Of a DNA stretch of 6,032 nucleotides, positions 1-6,032 are shown in pieces. The DNA is from Cyclobacteriaceae bacterium (lineage in GTDB: Bacteria; Bacteroidota; Bacteroidia; Cytophagales; Cyclobacteriaceae): NCBI GenBank assembly GCA_025363495.1, contig JANYDR010000561.1:1-6032 (forward strand), in the 5' to 3' direction. The position numbers and the translations under genes were made by a program. The notes beneath the pieces are model-generated. The model was given only the letters and a program-made list of their open reading frames with translations. It made no database searches and was not told the origin of the DNA. Position 1 is the first letter of the stretch. The number at the start of each line of letters is the position of its first letter.

Positions 1-1
1 C

Positions 2-319
2 AGTGATTGGTTTGTTGCACCTCCAACGCCGCTGGAAGGAATTTATGGCGCTGTCACTCGTCGCACACTTGACGACAAAAATCCTGATGGATGGATGCCG
101 GATCAAAAGATAACCGTGGAGGAAGCACTGCGGGCCTATACCATCAACGCGGCGTATGCATCTTTTGAAGAAAAGATTAAAGGTTCTTTGGAAAAAGGAA
201 AACTTGCTGACTTTGTAATATTAGGTCAGGACATCACTGCGATTGCATCTGAGAAGATCCGTGATGTAAAGGTTATTGCGACGGTGGTTGGGGGGAAGAT
301 TGTATATGAAGCTAAATGA
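2..319 (+). CDS. YtcJ-like amidohydrolase (amidohydrolase_3 family), C-terminal fragment
   Basis: The reading frame is open from the left edge and ends at TGA 317-319, giving the last 105 residues of a protein whose family is usually about 550 residues long. The fragment starts with SDWFVAPPTPLEGIY, which matches the conserved GSDxPV motif of YtcJ-type metal-dependent amidohydrolases; its Asp is the usual late metal ligand of the TIM-barrel active site. Further on it has AVTRRTLD, the helix ITVEEALRAYTINAAYAS, and GSLEKGKLADFVIL, the typical return to the small beta-sandwich, followed by VVGGKIVYEAK at the C-terminus. Family members hydrolyse amide or related C-N bonds, but substrates are mostly unknown, so none is assigned. 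The Met codon at 95 is internal, because the homologous sequence continues upstream of it. The N-terminal metal-binding HxH motif and any signal peptide lie outside the window. The gene converges on the Tricorn-like gene. Family assignment is confident, specificity is not. Confidence 0.9.
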   Translation, partial: SDWFVAPPTPLEGIYGAVTRRTLDDKNPDGWMPDQKITVEEALRAYTINAAYASFEEKIKGSLEKGKLADFVILGQDITAIASEKIRDVKVIATVVGGKIVYEAK

Positions 320-364
320 TTAATCTCTGAGTCTATGAAACAGGTGACTCGGTAAGGAAATAAA

Positions 365-417
365 AAAAGGAATGAAAAATTGGTCAGGTTCACTGACAAC
401 TATTTTTCATTCCTTTT
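365..417. terminator. Bidirectional rho-independent terminator between convergent genes
   Basis: Bases 365-380 (AAAAGGAATGAAAAAT) are the exact reverse complement of 402-417, a perfect 16-bp stem. Above a small internal loop, GTCAG (383-387) pairs with CTGAC (393-397) around a 5-base loop. On the plus strand the stem ends in TTTT followed by ATT. On the minus strand it is followed by an uninterrupted T run (complement of the A run 362-368). It starts 45 bases after the amidohydrolase stop and lies 5 bases beyond the minus-strand peptidase stop, so it can terminate both transcripts. The lower stem is A/T-rich, with GG/CC inside it. Confidence 0.88.
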
Positions 418-422
418 ATTCT

Positions 423-3400
423 TCACTTTTTCACTCTCACTGGATACGGAGGCCTCACCGGTTCAACTTGTGGATTCTTCTTCAGCTCCTCCATCACCAC
501 CTCAATAGCTTTCTGAAGTTGTGGATCATTTCCTTTGATTACCTCTGAAGGTGTTTGTTCAACTTCAATGTCCGGAGGTATTCCTACGTTCTCAACGATA
601 AATCCATCCTTTGTCCAGATGCCAACGTTGGGTGCCGTCACGCTGCCGCCGTCAATGAATTCAGGGAAACCTAACACTCCAACGAGTCCTCCCCATGTGC
701 GTTTGCCAACAATAGGTCCTACTTTAAATTTCCGGAACATCCATGGGAGCATATCACCGCCTGATCCGGCTGTCTCATCAATGATCATCACTTTTGGTCC
801 TTGTATCGAACCGCTTGGTGATTTTAAGTCCTTGCCGTAACGCATGTTCCAATGTGCCTGATAGGGCTGCTGCAACAACGTGATGTAGTAATCCGCCAGC
901 TGACCACCGCCATTGAATCGTTCATCAATAATGACTGCCTTCTTGTTTGCCTGTGGATAGAAGTAGCGCTTGAAATATTCATGTCCTAAACCGGCGGTAT
1001 TCGGCACATAGACATAAGCCACCTGGCCATTGGTTGCATCATTTACTTTTTTGAGATTGCCTTCAACCCAATCGCGGTTGCGAAGGGCACTTTCGTTTTC
1101 CACAGGTACAACTTTTACAATATGTGATCCGGTATAGCTTGGGCTTGCACCAATTGTAAGCTCAACAATCTTTCCCGCGGTGGCTTCAAAGAATTTGTAA
1201 ATATTTTCTGTTGCGGGAACATCCTTTCCGTTTACTGCAAGTATGTAATCTCCAACATTGGCATTAACTCCGGGTTCCGTCAATGGTGAACGCAGGTTTG
1301 GATTGAAGTTCAGGCCGCCATAAATCTTTTTAATCTGATAACGATTATTGGCAATGGTATAGTCGGCGCCAAGTAATCCCCCCGGTACGGTAGCTGGATT
1401 ATTCAATTTTTCTCCAAGGGCTGATAATCTATGATGACCAACCGCGAGTTCACTGCACATCCAGGTAATAACAGTATTGAGATCACTGCGACAAGAAACG
1501 TCTGGCAGGAATACCGCATATTTCTTTTTCATGGCTGGCCAATCAGCACCATGCATACCGGGATCATAAAAATAATCGCGGTTGACGCGCCAGGCTTCAT
1601 TAAAGATATTTGGCCACTCTGTCGCTGGATCAATTTTGACTTGCACCTCTGCAACGTTTAAAATTCCTTTTCCTACTTCTGGTTTTTCTCCTGACGCACT
1701 AATACCCCAGACTTTACTGCTGCCACTGATGTATAGCATTTTTTTACCGTCAGCAGAAAGTTCATACTGATCAAGTTCCATTACTTCCGTGTCCTTGCGT
1801 TTTTTCATATCATACTTTCGCAGGACATTGGTTCCATCCTCACGCGCAGAAATGTATAGTAGTTCTCCTTCTTTACCCATTCCCAATGATGAGTAATTGC
1901 CTGCTTTGATGGGAAGATCAATAATGCGATTTTGAATTCCATCCCAGTCAACCCGTAAGGATTCAATTTTTTTATCCGGCACCGGCACGTCTTTCTTGGT
2001 CTTGTCATCTGTTTTTACCACTTCTGTTTTTTCAGATTTAATTTCTTCTTCGTCGCTTTCTTTAGCAAATGGGGAAAGAGTTTCTTTTTGAAGAGTGAGA
2101 AGATAAATGGAATTGGTTGATCGCATGTCGTTATTGGATTGGTCAAACCAGTTTACAACCGGGCCTGCATTGGTCGAGGCCAGAAAAATCAAATATTTTC
2201 CTGTGGTATCGAATATGGGACCAGAAGCGTCGCTTAGACCATCTGTTACTGAAAATGATTTACCCTGATCAATTGAATAAAGCATTACCTTCTTAAAATT
2301 GGTGTCGAGTACTCGTGAGTAGACAATCCATTTGGAATCAGATGACCAATCACCAAACATTTCCCTGAAAACACCGGGAGCATATAATTCATCCATATCA
2401 ATCTTTTTACTGATGCCGGTAGTAATATCAAGGACATAAATGTTTCTTCCATTATCAACGTAAGAAATTTTCTTGCTGTCAGGAGACCATTTTGGAAAAG
2501 CATAGAAGCCAGTGCCAATCATTTTGAATGGTTTAGCTTCTCCTTTTCCATCTTGTGCCTTGATGTGCAGTTCATATTCTCCGGAGGCATCCGAGAAATA
2601 AGCAATTGACTTTCCGTCCGGTGACCATGCTGGAAACTTTTCATGAACACCCGTTGTCATGGTAAGATTGCGGGCATCACCTTTTTCCGCGGGAATAGTT
2701 ATAATGTCTCCTCTGAAATCCAGTACAACACGGGAACCCGTTGCAGAGATATTTCCATAACGGATATAGTTAGCACCTTTTACAAAACGTGGACGCAATT
2801 CCTGTAAGTCGGCAGCAATTCCTACTGTTAATTTTCTTGTAGAAGCAGTAGCAGGATCAAACAGGTGAAGATAACCGGCCTGCTCCAAAATGATTTTTCC
2901 ACTTCCTGTGGACATATTCATTACAGGAAAGTCTTTATATGTTGTAAGTTGCTTTACTTCCTTAGTGGCAACATCGTACGAGAACAAATTGAATTCACCA
3001 TTGCGATCGCTTCTGAAATAGATTTTATTTTCCATCCACATCGGACCGGTGTCATTACTTCCGCCTTCGGGTTGGGGAATTTTTATCGCTGATTTATCCA
3101 GGAAGGAGAATATCCAGATAGTAGCGATGCTTCCACCACGATAGTTCTTCCATTGCCTAAATGCATCTGCAATAGGAGTGTAGGCCATTGACTTTCCATC
3201 AGGAGAATACGATGCGTGGAATGCATTCGGGATTTCAAGCTGAGTTGGAAATGCTCCAGTGATGGGAACGGTGAATAATTGTGCGTAGCGGTTGGTGAAG
3301 ACTGCGCGTTGTGACGTGAACAGAACGCTTTTTCCATCGGGCGTAAAACCTTTAGCATTATCGGCACCGGGATGCCAGGTGAGTCGTGTAGGAATTCCGC

Positions 3401-3689
3401 CTTCTACGGGTATGATGAATACATCGGTATTTCCATCATATTGAGCACTAAAAGAAATGAGTTTTCCATCGGGAGAAAACATTGGATTTGATTCGATGCC
3501 TTCGTCAACGGTTAATCGCCTTGGTTGTGAGCCATCGCTGTTAGCTACCCAGAGATCTTCAGCGTAAATAAATGCGATGTGGTCGGCACTGACGGCGGGT
3601 TGAGAGAGGAGGCGTGTATCTGTGGTGTTTATGCCATACAATATGGGTGATATAAACAGCGATAAGATAGCCAGGATTATTATTTTCAT
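423..3689 (-). CDS. Exported Tricorn-family serine peptidase (S41B) with beta-propellers and PDZ domain
   Basis: The 1088-residue product matches the full Tricorn layout. Residues 1-19 look like a signal peptide (MK, hydrophobic stretch, SPILYG). Two beta-propellers follow (about 25-300 and 305-685), with repeated PD40 motifs such as FSPDGKLISF (71), FTPDGK (115), YSPDGK (161), WSPDGK (355) and WSPDSK (401). A charged Lys/Glu-rich insertion occupies about 540-576. Then come a helical C1 domain (688-765), a PDZ domain (about 768-862) and the C2 catalytic domain (865-1045). Against Thermoplasma Tricorn, the catalytic residues are His752 (in VGHHR), Ser976 (in TAGSGGD) and Glu1033 (in VENVGIPPD); DERFNGGG at 922-929 is the usual S41 motif. 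The position of the auxiliary Ser745 is Gly751. Archaeal Tricorn trims proteasome peptides in the cytosol; this homologue is probably periplasmic, so a role in oligopeptide turnover is an inference. The ATG at 3687-3689 is chosen because the signal peptide starts there; no Shine-Dalgarno is visible, as is usual in Bacteroidota. It appears monocistronic. Confidence 0.95.
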   Translation of the reverse strand: MKIIILAILSLFISPILYGINTTDTRLLSQPAVSADHIAFIYAEDLWVANSDGSQPRRLTVDEGIESNPMFSPDGKLISFSAQYDGNTDVFIIPVEGGIPTRLTWHPGADNAKGFTPDGKSVLFTSQRAVFTNRYAQLFTVPITGAFPTQLEIPNAFHASYSPDGKSMAYTPIADAFRQWKNYRGGSIATIWIFSFLDKSAIKIPQPEGGSNDTGPMWMENKIYFRSDRNGEFNLFSYDVATKEVKQLTTYKDFPVMNMSTGSGKIILEQAGYLHLFDPATASTRKLTVGIAADLQELRPRFVKGANYIRYGNISATGSRVVLDFRGDIITIPAEKGDARNLTMTTGVHEKFPAWSPDGKSIAYFSDASGEYELHIKAQDGKGEAKPFKMIGTGFYAFPKWSPDSKKISYVDNGRNIYVLDITTGISKKIDMDELYAPGVFREMFGDWSSDSKWIVYSRVLDTNFKKVMLYSIDQGKSFSVTDGLSDASGPIFDTTGKYLIFLASTNAGPVVNWFDQSNNDMRSTNSIYLLTLQKETLSPFAKESDEEEIKSEKTEVVKTDDKTKKDVPVPDKKIESLRVDWDGIQNRIIDLPIKAGNYSSLGMGKEGELLYISAREDGTNVLRKYDMKKRKDTEVMELDQYELSADGKKMLYISGSSKVWGISASGEKPEVGKGILNVAEVQVKIDPATEWPNIFNEAWRVNRDYFYDPGMHGADWPAMKKKYAVFLPDVSCRSDLNTVITWMCSELAVGHHRLSALGEKLNNPATVPGGLLGADYTIANNRYQIKKIYGGLNFNPNLRSPLTEPGVNANVGDYILAVNGKDVPATENIYKFFEATAGKIVELTIGASPSYTGSHIVKVVPVENESALRNRDWVEGNLKKVNDATNGQVAYVYVPNTAGLGHEYFKRYFYPQANKKAVIIDERFNGGGQLADYYITLLQQPYQAHWNMRYGKDLKSPSGSIQGPKVMIIDETAGSGGDMLPWMFRKFKVGPIVGKRTWGGLVGVLGFPEFIDGGSVTAPNVGIWTKDGFIVENVGIPPDIEVEQTPSEVIKGNDPQLQKAIEVVMEELKKNPQVEPVRPPYPVRVKK

Positions 3690-3716
3690 GATAGGATTGA
3701 TTTTTCTGAAGAAGAT

Positions 3717-3724
3717 GAAAAGTA
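3717..3724 (-). promoter_or_regulatory. Candidate Bacteroidota -7 box for the Tricorn-like gene
   Basis: The minus strand reads TACTTTTC, matching five of the six fixed positions of the Bacteroidota -7 consensus TAnnTTTG. It lies 27 bases upstream of the ATG, almost the same spacing as the better box before gcvT. No TTTG-like -33 element is found 19 bases further upstream (CACC instead), so this is weak evidence in an A/T-rich leader. Confidence 0.28.
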
Positions 3725-3802
3725 ATAATTATTTGGTAATTGAGGTGGGGAGTTTGGGATGGCTGGTGCGCTTTTTTTTGTACTAGATTCCAAGAACCTT
3801 TC

Positions 3803-3833
3803 AAGATGTAACTAATATTCTAACTTAATCAAA
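3803..3833 (-). promoter_or_regulatory. Alternative upstream promoter candidate for the Tricorn-like gene
   Basis: The minus strand has a perfect -33 TTTG (3833-3830), then exactly 19 bases, then TACATCTT (3810-3803). The latter matches four of the six fixed positions of TAnnTTTG. The spacing is the Bacteroidota consensus, but the -7 box is imperfect. Use of this site would give a leader of roughly 100 bases. It competes with the candidate at 3717-3724. Confidence 0.28.
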
Positions 3834-3856
3834 ATGCATCGTCTCTATCCAATACA

Positions 3857-3992
3857 TTTAGCCGCAGAGAGTGTGGAGTGAACCCGCAAAGTGCGCAGAG
3901 CTTTTACTGGTCATAAGAACGCTGAGGTGGCAAACCCACGGCTAACTATAATCTTTGTGCTCTTTGTATTCCTATGCTTCTATGTGTTTAAA
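3857..3992. repeat. Degenerate CAnAG-rich inverted repeat, intergenic
   Basis: The left arm (about 3857-3900) reads TTTAGCCGCAGAGA, then CCGCAAAGTGCGCAGAG. The reverse complement of the right arm (about 3950-3992) reads TTTAAACACATAGA, then ACAAAGAGCACAAAG. The outer 14 bases agree at 10 positions, and the CAAAG-GC-CA-AG block (CAAAGtGCgCAgAG against CAAAGaGCaCAaAG) at 11 of 14. Within each arm the unit CA(G/T/A)AG recurs every 8-10 bases, most clearly in the right arm (CATAG, CATAG, CAAAG, CAAAG). The spacer of about 50 bases contains GTGG-CAAAC-CCAC. From memory, purine-biased CAnAG repeats with facing arms are common between genes in Bacteroidota and related phyla; this looks like an eroded copy. 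It encodes no visible protein, and its function is unknown. Confidence 0.6.
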
Positions 3993-4048
3993 GCAATTAT
4001 CCGGAGGCCTCACCATAAGTAGTCTTAATTAAGAATCTGTAATAAATC

Positions 4049-4756
4049 TTACTTAATCGTCAGCTTCCCTGTCCCATCAAGAACCGGCACTATCGAATAC
4101 TGATCCGGCGTCAAGCAAAACTCTATATCCTTTTGAATGCCCAAACGATTCAACCTTTTCACATGAGATGAGTTGCTGAGGAACTTCATCATATCATCCT
4201 TCGCGAGATTGTAAAGATGTTGTGCGATAAGAGGTGCATCACAATCAGCTTCAATATGATTTCTCAATTTCTCCATGATGGCTCCTGCGAAGAGCGTGTC
4301 TTCAAGATTCACCTTGCCTTTCCATCCGGCACAAATAATCAATACGCTATTTTCTCCGAAGAGGAGATATTTTACAACGGACGAAAGATTCAGGAAAGAA
4401 CCAATCACAATCTTTTTAGCGCCCAATGCTTTTTCAATGGCCTGTGTTCCGTTGGTAGTGGTGAATGCAATTTTCTTTTCTTTGATATCTTCCCCCATGT
4501 ATTCAAAAGGAGAGTTTCCGCGATCAAACCCATCTACCTTTTTTCCGTCGCGCTCACCGGAAGTGATGTAGCCCTTTGATTTCATTGACTGACAAGCGGT
4601 GAGATCTGAAAACGGAGTGATGCTCTCTACGCCGTGAGCAAACGCGGTTACCATACAGGAGGTCGCCCGTAGAATGTCAACGACCACTACGGTGCGATCC
4701 TTTACATCGTACAAATGCATTAACTCCGGACTCAGGCAAACATCAATTGATTTCAT
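4049..4756 (-). CDS. comB: 2-phosphosulfolactate phosphatase family protein (ComB-like)
   Basis: The 235-residue product has the length and motifs of the ComB family. These are VVVVDILRATSC with Asp27 and Arg30 near the N-terminus, SGERDGKKVDGFDRGNSP (66-83), the TTTNGT motif (99-104), the glycine/serine segment VIGSFLN (117-123), and ICAGWKGKVNLED (141-153), whose acidic pair is typical of the Mg-binding site. Characterised ComB removes phosphate from 2-phosphosulfolactate to give sulfolactate, a step of coenzyme M synthesis in methanogens; it is a soluble Mg-dependent enzyme. Many non-methanogenic bacteria carry homologues, and the substrate here is unproven. It starts 35 bases after the gcvT stop on the same strand, so cotranscription is likely. 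The leader is A-rich with no Shine-Dalgarno. No ComA (phosphosulfolactate synthase) gene is in the window. Family membership is very secure; the physiological role is uncertain. Confidence 0.92.
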   Translation of the reverse strand: MKSIDVCLSPELMHLYDVKDRTVVVVDILRATSCMVTAFAHGVESITPFSDLTACQSMKSKGYITSGERDGKKVDGFDRGNSPFEYMGEDIKEKKIAFTTTNGTQAIEKALGAKKIVIGSFLNLSSVVKYLLFGENSVLIICAGWKGKVNLEDTLFAGAIMEKLRNHIEADCDAPLIAQHLYNLAKDDMMKFLSNSSHVKRLNRLGIQKDIEFCLTPDQYSIVPVLDGTGKLTIK

Positions 4757-4791
4757 TTTTTAAAAGAAAGTTAATAGATACTTGTCAAAGC

Positions 4792-5874
4792 TTAAATTAA
4801 CGGAAGTTTACTGACCTCAGCTTTCAGACCCTTTCCTCGCACATCAACAAAGATTTGTGAGCCTGGTTTTGATTTATCGATAGTGACATATCCCAATCCA
4901 ACTCCAATTCCTAATACAGGTGAGATGGTGCCAGAAGTAACTTTGCCAATAACATTTCCTGAACCGTCTTTTATTGGGTAGTCGTGACGGGGAATCCCTT
5001 TGTCAATCATTTTAAATCCAACAAGTTTTCGCTTAACTCCTTCTTCTTTTTGTTTCTTAAGCGCTGTCGAATTAGTGAACTCTTTTGTGAACTTGGTAAT
5101 CCAGCCAAGCCCCGCTTCAAGTGGGGAAGTTGTATCGTCAATATCATTACCATAAAGGCAGAAGCCCATTTCCAAACGAAGCGTATCACGCGCACCTAAT
5201 CCAATAGGTTTTATATCAACACTTTTCCCGGCTTCGAAAATGGCATTCCAGATTTTTATTCCTTCTGAAGCAGGGCAGTAAATCTCAAAGCCACCAGCAC
5301 CGGTATATCCTGTATTACTGATGCAGATGTTTGCAACGCCGGCAAAATCTCCCATCGCGAAATGATAGTAGGGTATCTTCGAAAGATCTGTCTTTGTTAA
5401 TGACTGTAATACTGCTGTTGCTTTCGGACCTTGTATAGCGAAAAGACACGTATCATCAGAGATATTTTTCATCTCTGCACCTTTTAAATTGTATTTGGAA
5501 ATCCAGTTCCAGTCTTTTTCAATATTGGATGCGTTAACAACCAATATATAATCATTGTCTTTTACCTTATAAACGATAAGATCATCAACGATTCCGCCGG
5601 TTTCATTTGGTAAGCACGAATATTGAGCCTGTCCATCGATGAGCTTGCTGGCATCATTGCTCGTAACGCGTTGGATAAGATCAAGTGCCAGCGGACCTTT
5701 TACGGTGAACTCGCCCATATGTGACACGTCGAATACTCCAACTCCGTTTCTAACGGCCATGTGTTCCTCCAGATCAGAAGAATAGCGAACAGGCATGTTG
5801 AAACCTGCAAACGAGACCATCTTGGCTCCCAATTTCTCATGGATATCGTTGAGTGGTACTTTCTTTAAATCCAT
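4792..5874 (-). CDS. gcvT: Aminomethyltransferase, glycine cleavage system T protein
   Basis: This is a full-length 360-residue GcvT. The protein takes the aminomethyl group from lipoylated H protein and passes the one-carbon unit to tetrahydrofolate, releasing ammonia, in cytosolic glycine breakdown. Visible family motifs are FAGFNMPVRY (22-31), GVFDVSHMGE (46-55), GGIVDDLIVYK (93-103) containing the catalytic Asp (D97 or D98), VNASNIEKD (113-121), FAIQGP (145-150), GYTGAGGFEIY (189-199) with the folate-contacting Glu, GLGARDTLRLEMG (225-237), PLEAGLGW (251-258) and the C-terminal TSGTISPVLG (313-322). No key residue appears to be missing. The ATG at 5872-5874 is supported by the family N-terminus (LNDIHEKLGAKMVSFAGF) starting directly after it; there is no Shine-Dalgarno. 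The gcvH and gcvP genes are not in the window, so the system's genes are dispersed, as is common in Bacteroidota. The gene probably heads a gcvT-comB transcript. Confidence 0.97.
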   Translation of the reverse strand: MDLKKVPLNDIHEKLGAKMVSFAGFNMPVRYSSDLEEHMAVRNGVGVFDVSHMGEFTVKGPLALDLIQRVTSNDASKLIDGQAQYSCLPNETGGIVDDLIVYKVKDNDYILVVNASNIEKDWNWISKYNLKGAEMKNISDDTCLFAIQGPKATAVLQSLTKTDLSKIPYYHFAMGDFAGVANICISNTGYTGAGGFEIYCPASEGIKIWNAIFEAGKSVDIKPIGLGARDTLRLEMGFCLYGNDIDDTTSPLEAGLGWITKFTKEFTNSTALKKQKEEGVKRKLVGFKMIDKGIPRHDYPIKDGSGNVIGKVTSGTISPVLGIGVGLGYVTIDKSKPGSQIFVDVRGKGLKAEVSKLPLI

Positions 5875-5898
5875 ATTTATCTTTTATAATAGGGTTGG

Positions 5899-5906
5899 CA
5901 AAGGTA
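5899..5906 (-). promoter_or_regulatory. gcvT: Bacteroidota -7 promoter box upstream of gcvT
   Basis: The minus strand reads TACCTTTG, a perfect match to the Bacteroidota sigma factor -7 consensus TAnnTTTG, 24 bases upstream of the gcvT ATG in the 43-base gap after the preceding gene. The position expected for the -33 TTTG holds CCTC, so only one of the two elements is present. It would give a leader of about 20 bases. gcvT and comB could therefore be transcribed independently of the upstream gene. Confidence 0.5.
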
Positions 5907-5917
5907 AATAATAACGG

Positions 5918-6032
5918 TCATTGAAGAGGCAGGTCCGAAAGTTGTTTTTCCAACACAAATTTGCGGAAAGCAGAAGGCGATATAAGCTTGCTGAGTGTTT
6001 GCAGTGCGCTGGCCGCATACTCATCGTAGTCA
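5918..6032 (-). CDS. C-terminal end of an unidentified protein (partial, runs off the right edge)
   Basis: On the minus strand a frame is open from the window edge (first full codon at 6031-6029) to TGA at 5920-5918, encoding 37 residues. It begins DYDEYAASALQTLSKL and ends in EKQLSDLPLQ. It resembles an amphipathic helical C-terminus with ordinary codon use, and its stop falls 43 bases before gcvT, a normal spacing for a codirectional neighbour. A plus-strand frame is also open over the same bases but has no ATG and gives a Cys/Arg-rich, unlikely protein. I do not recognise the family; the fragment is too short for a function. It may share a transcript with gcvT, although a promoter box lies between them. 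Confidence 0.55.
   Translation of the reverse strand, partial: DYDEYAASALQTLSKLISPSAFRKFVLEKQLSDLPLQ

Larger units (their letters stand above)
3690..4048. other. Intergenic region between comB and the Tricorn-like gene
   Basis: No convincing gene was found in this 359-base stretch. The part next to the Tricorn-like gene (3690-3840) is A/T-rich and holds two candidate minus-strand promoters. The centre (3857-3992) is a degenerate CAnAG-rich inverted repeat. The part next to the comB stop holds two short perfect palindromes, GAGGCCTC (4004-4011) and TCTTAATTAAGA (4023-4034), but no hairpin with a T run that would be a clear terminator for the gcvT-comB transcript. Short open frames here have no start signal or recognisable protein. 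Confidence 0.7.

Noticed and set aside
535..840. Plus-strand open frames of 60-120 codons opposite the Tricorn-like, comB and gcvT genes (for example 535-840, 4217-4579, 4275-4571).
   Set aside because: They lie entirely within well-supported genes on the other strand, have no recognisable domains, and show compositions expected of antisense shadows.
2027..2073. The Lys/Glu/Asp-rich stretch (residues about 540-576) of the Tricorn-like protein, considered as a frameshift or foreign insertion.
   Set aside because: The frame is intact on both sides, propeller-type sequence resumes after it, and bacterial Tricorn homologues commonly carry a charged insertion at this place.
3559..3804. An 81-codon minus-strand frame overlapping the start of the Tricorn-like gene.
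   Set aside because: Its second half is an out-of-frame reading of the signal peptide and first propeller region, it has His/Gln/Pro-rich low-quality sequence, and no ribosome-binding or homology evidence.
3921..3940. Small GTGG-CAAAC-CCAC hairpin in the repeat spacer, considered as a separate structured RNA.
   Set aside because: Only four base pairs form and outward pairing fails at once. It is recorded as part of the repeat instead.
447..4014. The 13-base sequence CGGAGGCCTCACC occurs both at the 3' end of the Tricorn-like gene (447-459) and in the intergenic region (4002-4014).
   Set aside because: Similarity does not extend meaningfully beyond the 13 bases, and by a rough estimate one 13-mer match in about 6 kb, counting both strands, is expected with a probability near one half.
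4023..4034. Perfect 12-base palindrome TCTTAATTAAGA shortly after the comB stop, considered as an operator or terminator.
   Set aside because: It has no loop, no G/C stem and no T run, and it is in A/T-rich DNA, so a functional role cannot be supported.
4766..4796. A TTTA-N19-TAACTTTC promoter-like arrangement on the minus strand spanning the end of gcvT and the gap before comB.
   Set aside because: Both boxes are imperfect, and the -7 box ends only 9 bases before the comB ATG, leaving almost no leader. Cotranscription from gcvT is simpler.

Overview
The window looks like ordinary chromosomal DNA from a member of the Bacteroidota, possibly a Cytophagales-type bacterium. The basis is threefold. 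The genes lack Shine-Dalgarno sequences and have A/T-rich leaders. A good match to the Bacteroidota -7 promoter box (TAnnTTTG) lies just upstream of gcvT. The set of an exported bacterial Tricorn-like peptidase, a ComB-type phosphatase and a YtcJ-like amidohydrolase fits this group. The lineage is an inference; no rRNA or other marker gene is present.

Layout from left to right: (1) the last 105 codons of a plus-strand YtcJ-like metal-dependent amidohydrolase, ending at 319; (2) a long, near-perfect hairpin at 365-417 that should act as a bidirectional terminator between convergent genes; (3) a 1088-residue minus-strand Tricorn-family serine peptidase with a signal peptide, filling more than half of the window; (4) a 359-base intergenic region with candidate promoters for the peptidase gene and a degenerate CAnAG-rich inverted repeat; (5) a minus-strand 2-phosphosulfolactate phosphatase homologue (comB), preceded by gcvT, the glycine cleavage system T protein, with 35 bases between them; (6) at the right edge, the last 37 codons of another minus-strand gene, ending 43 bases upstream of gcvT.

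Functionally, gcvT belongs to glycine/one-carbon catabolism. comB downstream of it is probably cotranscribed, but its substrate in this organism is uncertain. The Tricorn-like enzyme is probably a periplasmic or envelope oligopeptide-processing peptidase, and the amidohydrolase hydrolyses an unknown amide-type substrate. There is no sign of a mobile element, CRISPR array, phage or defence locus. I see no evidence for a novel multi-gene system. The points most worth checking are the inverted repeat, the altered catalytic tetrad and cysteine pair of the Tricorn homologue, and comB in a bacterial setting.
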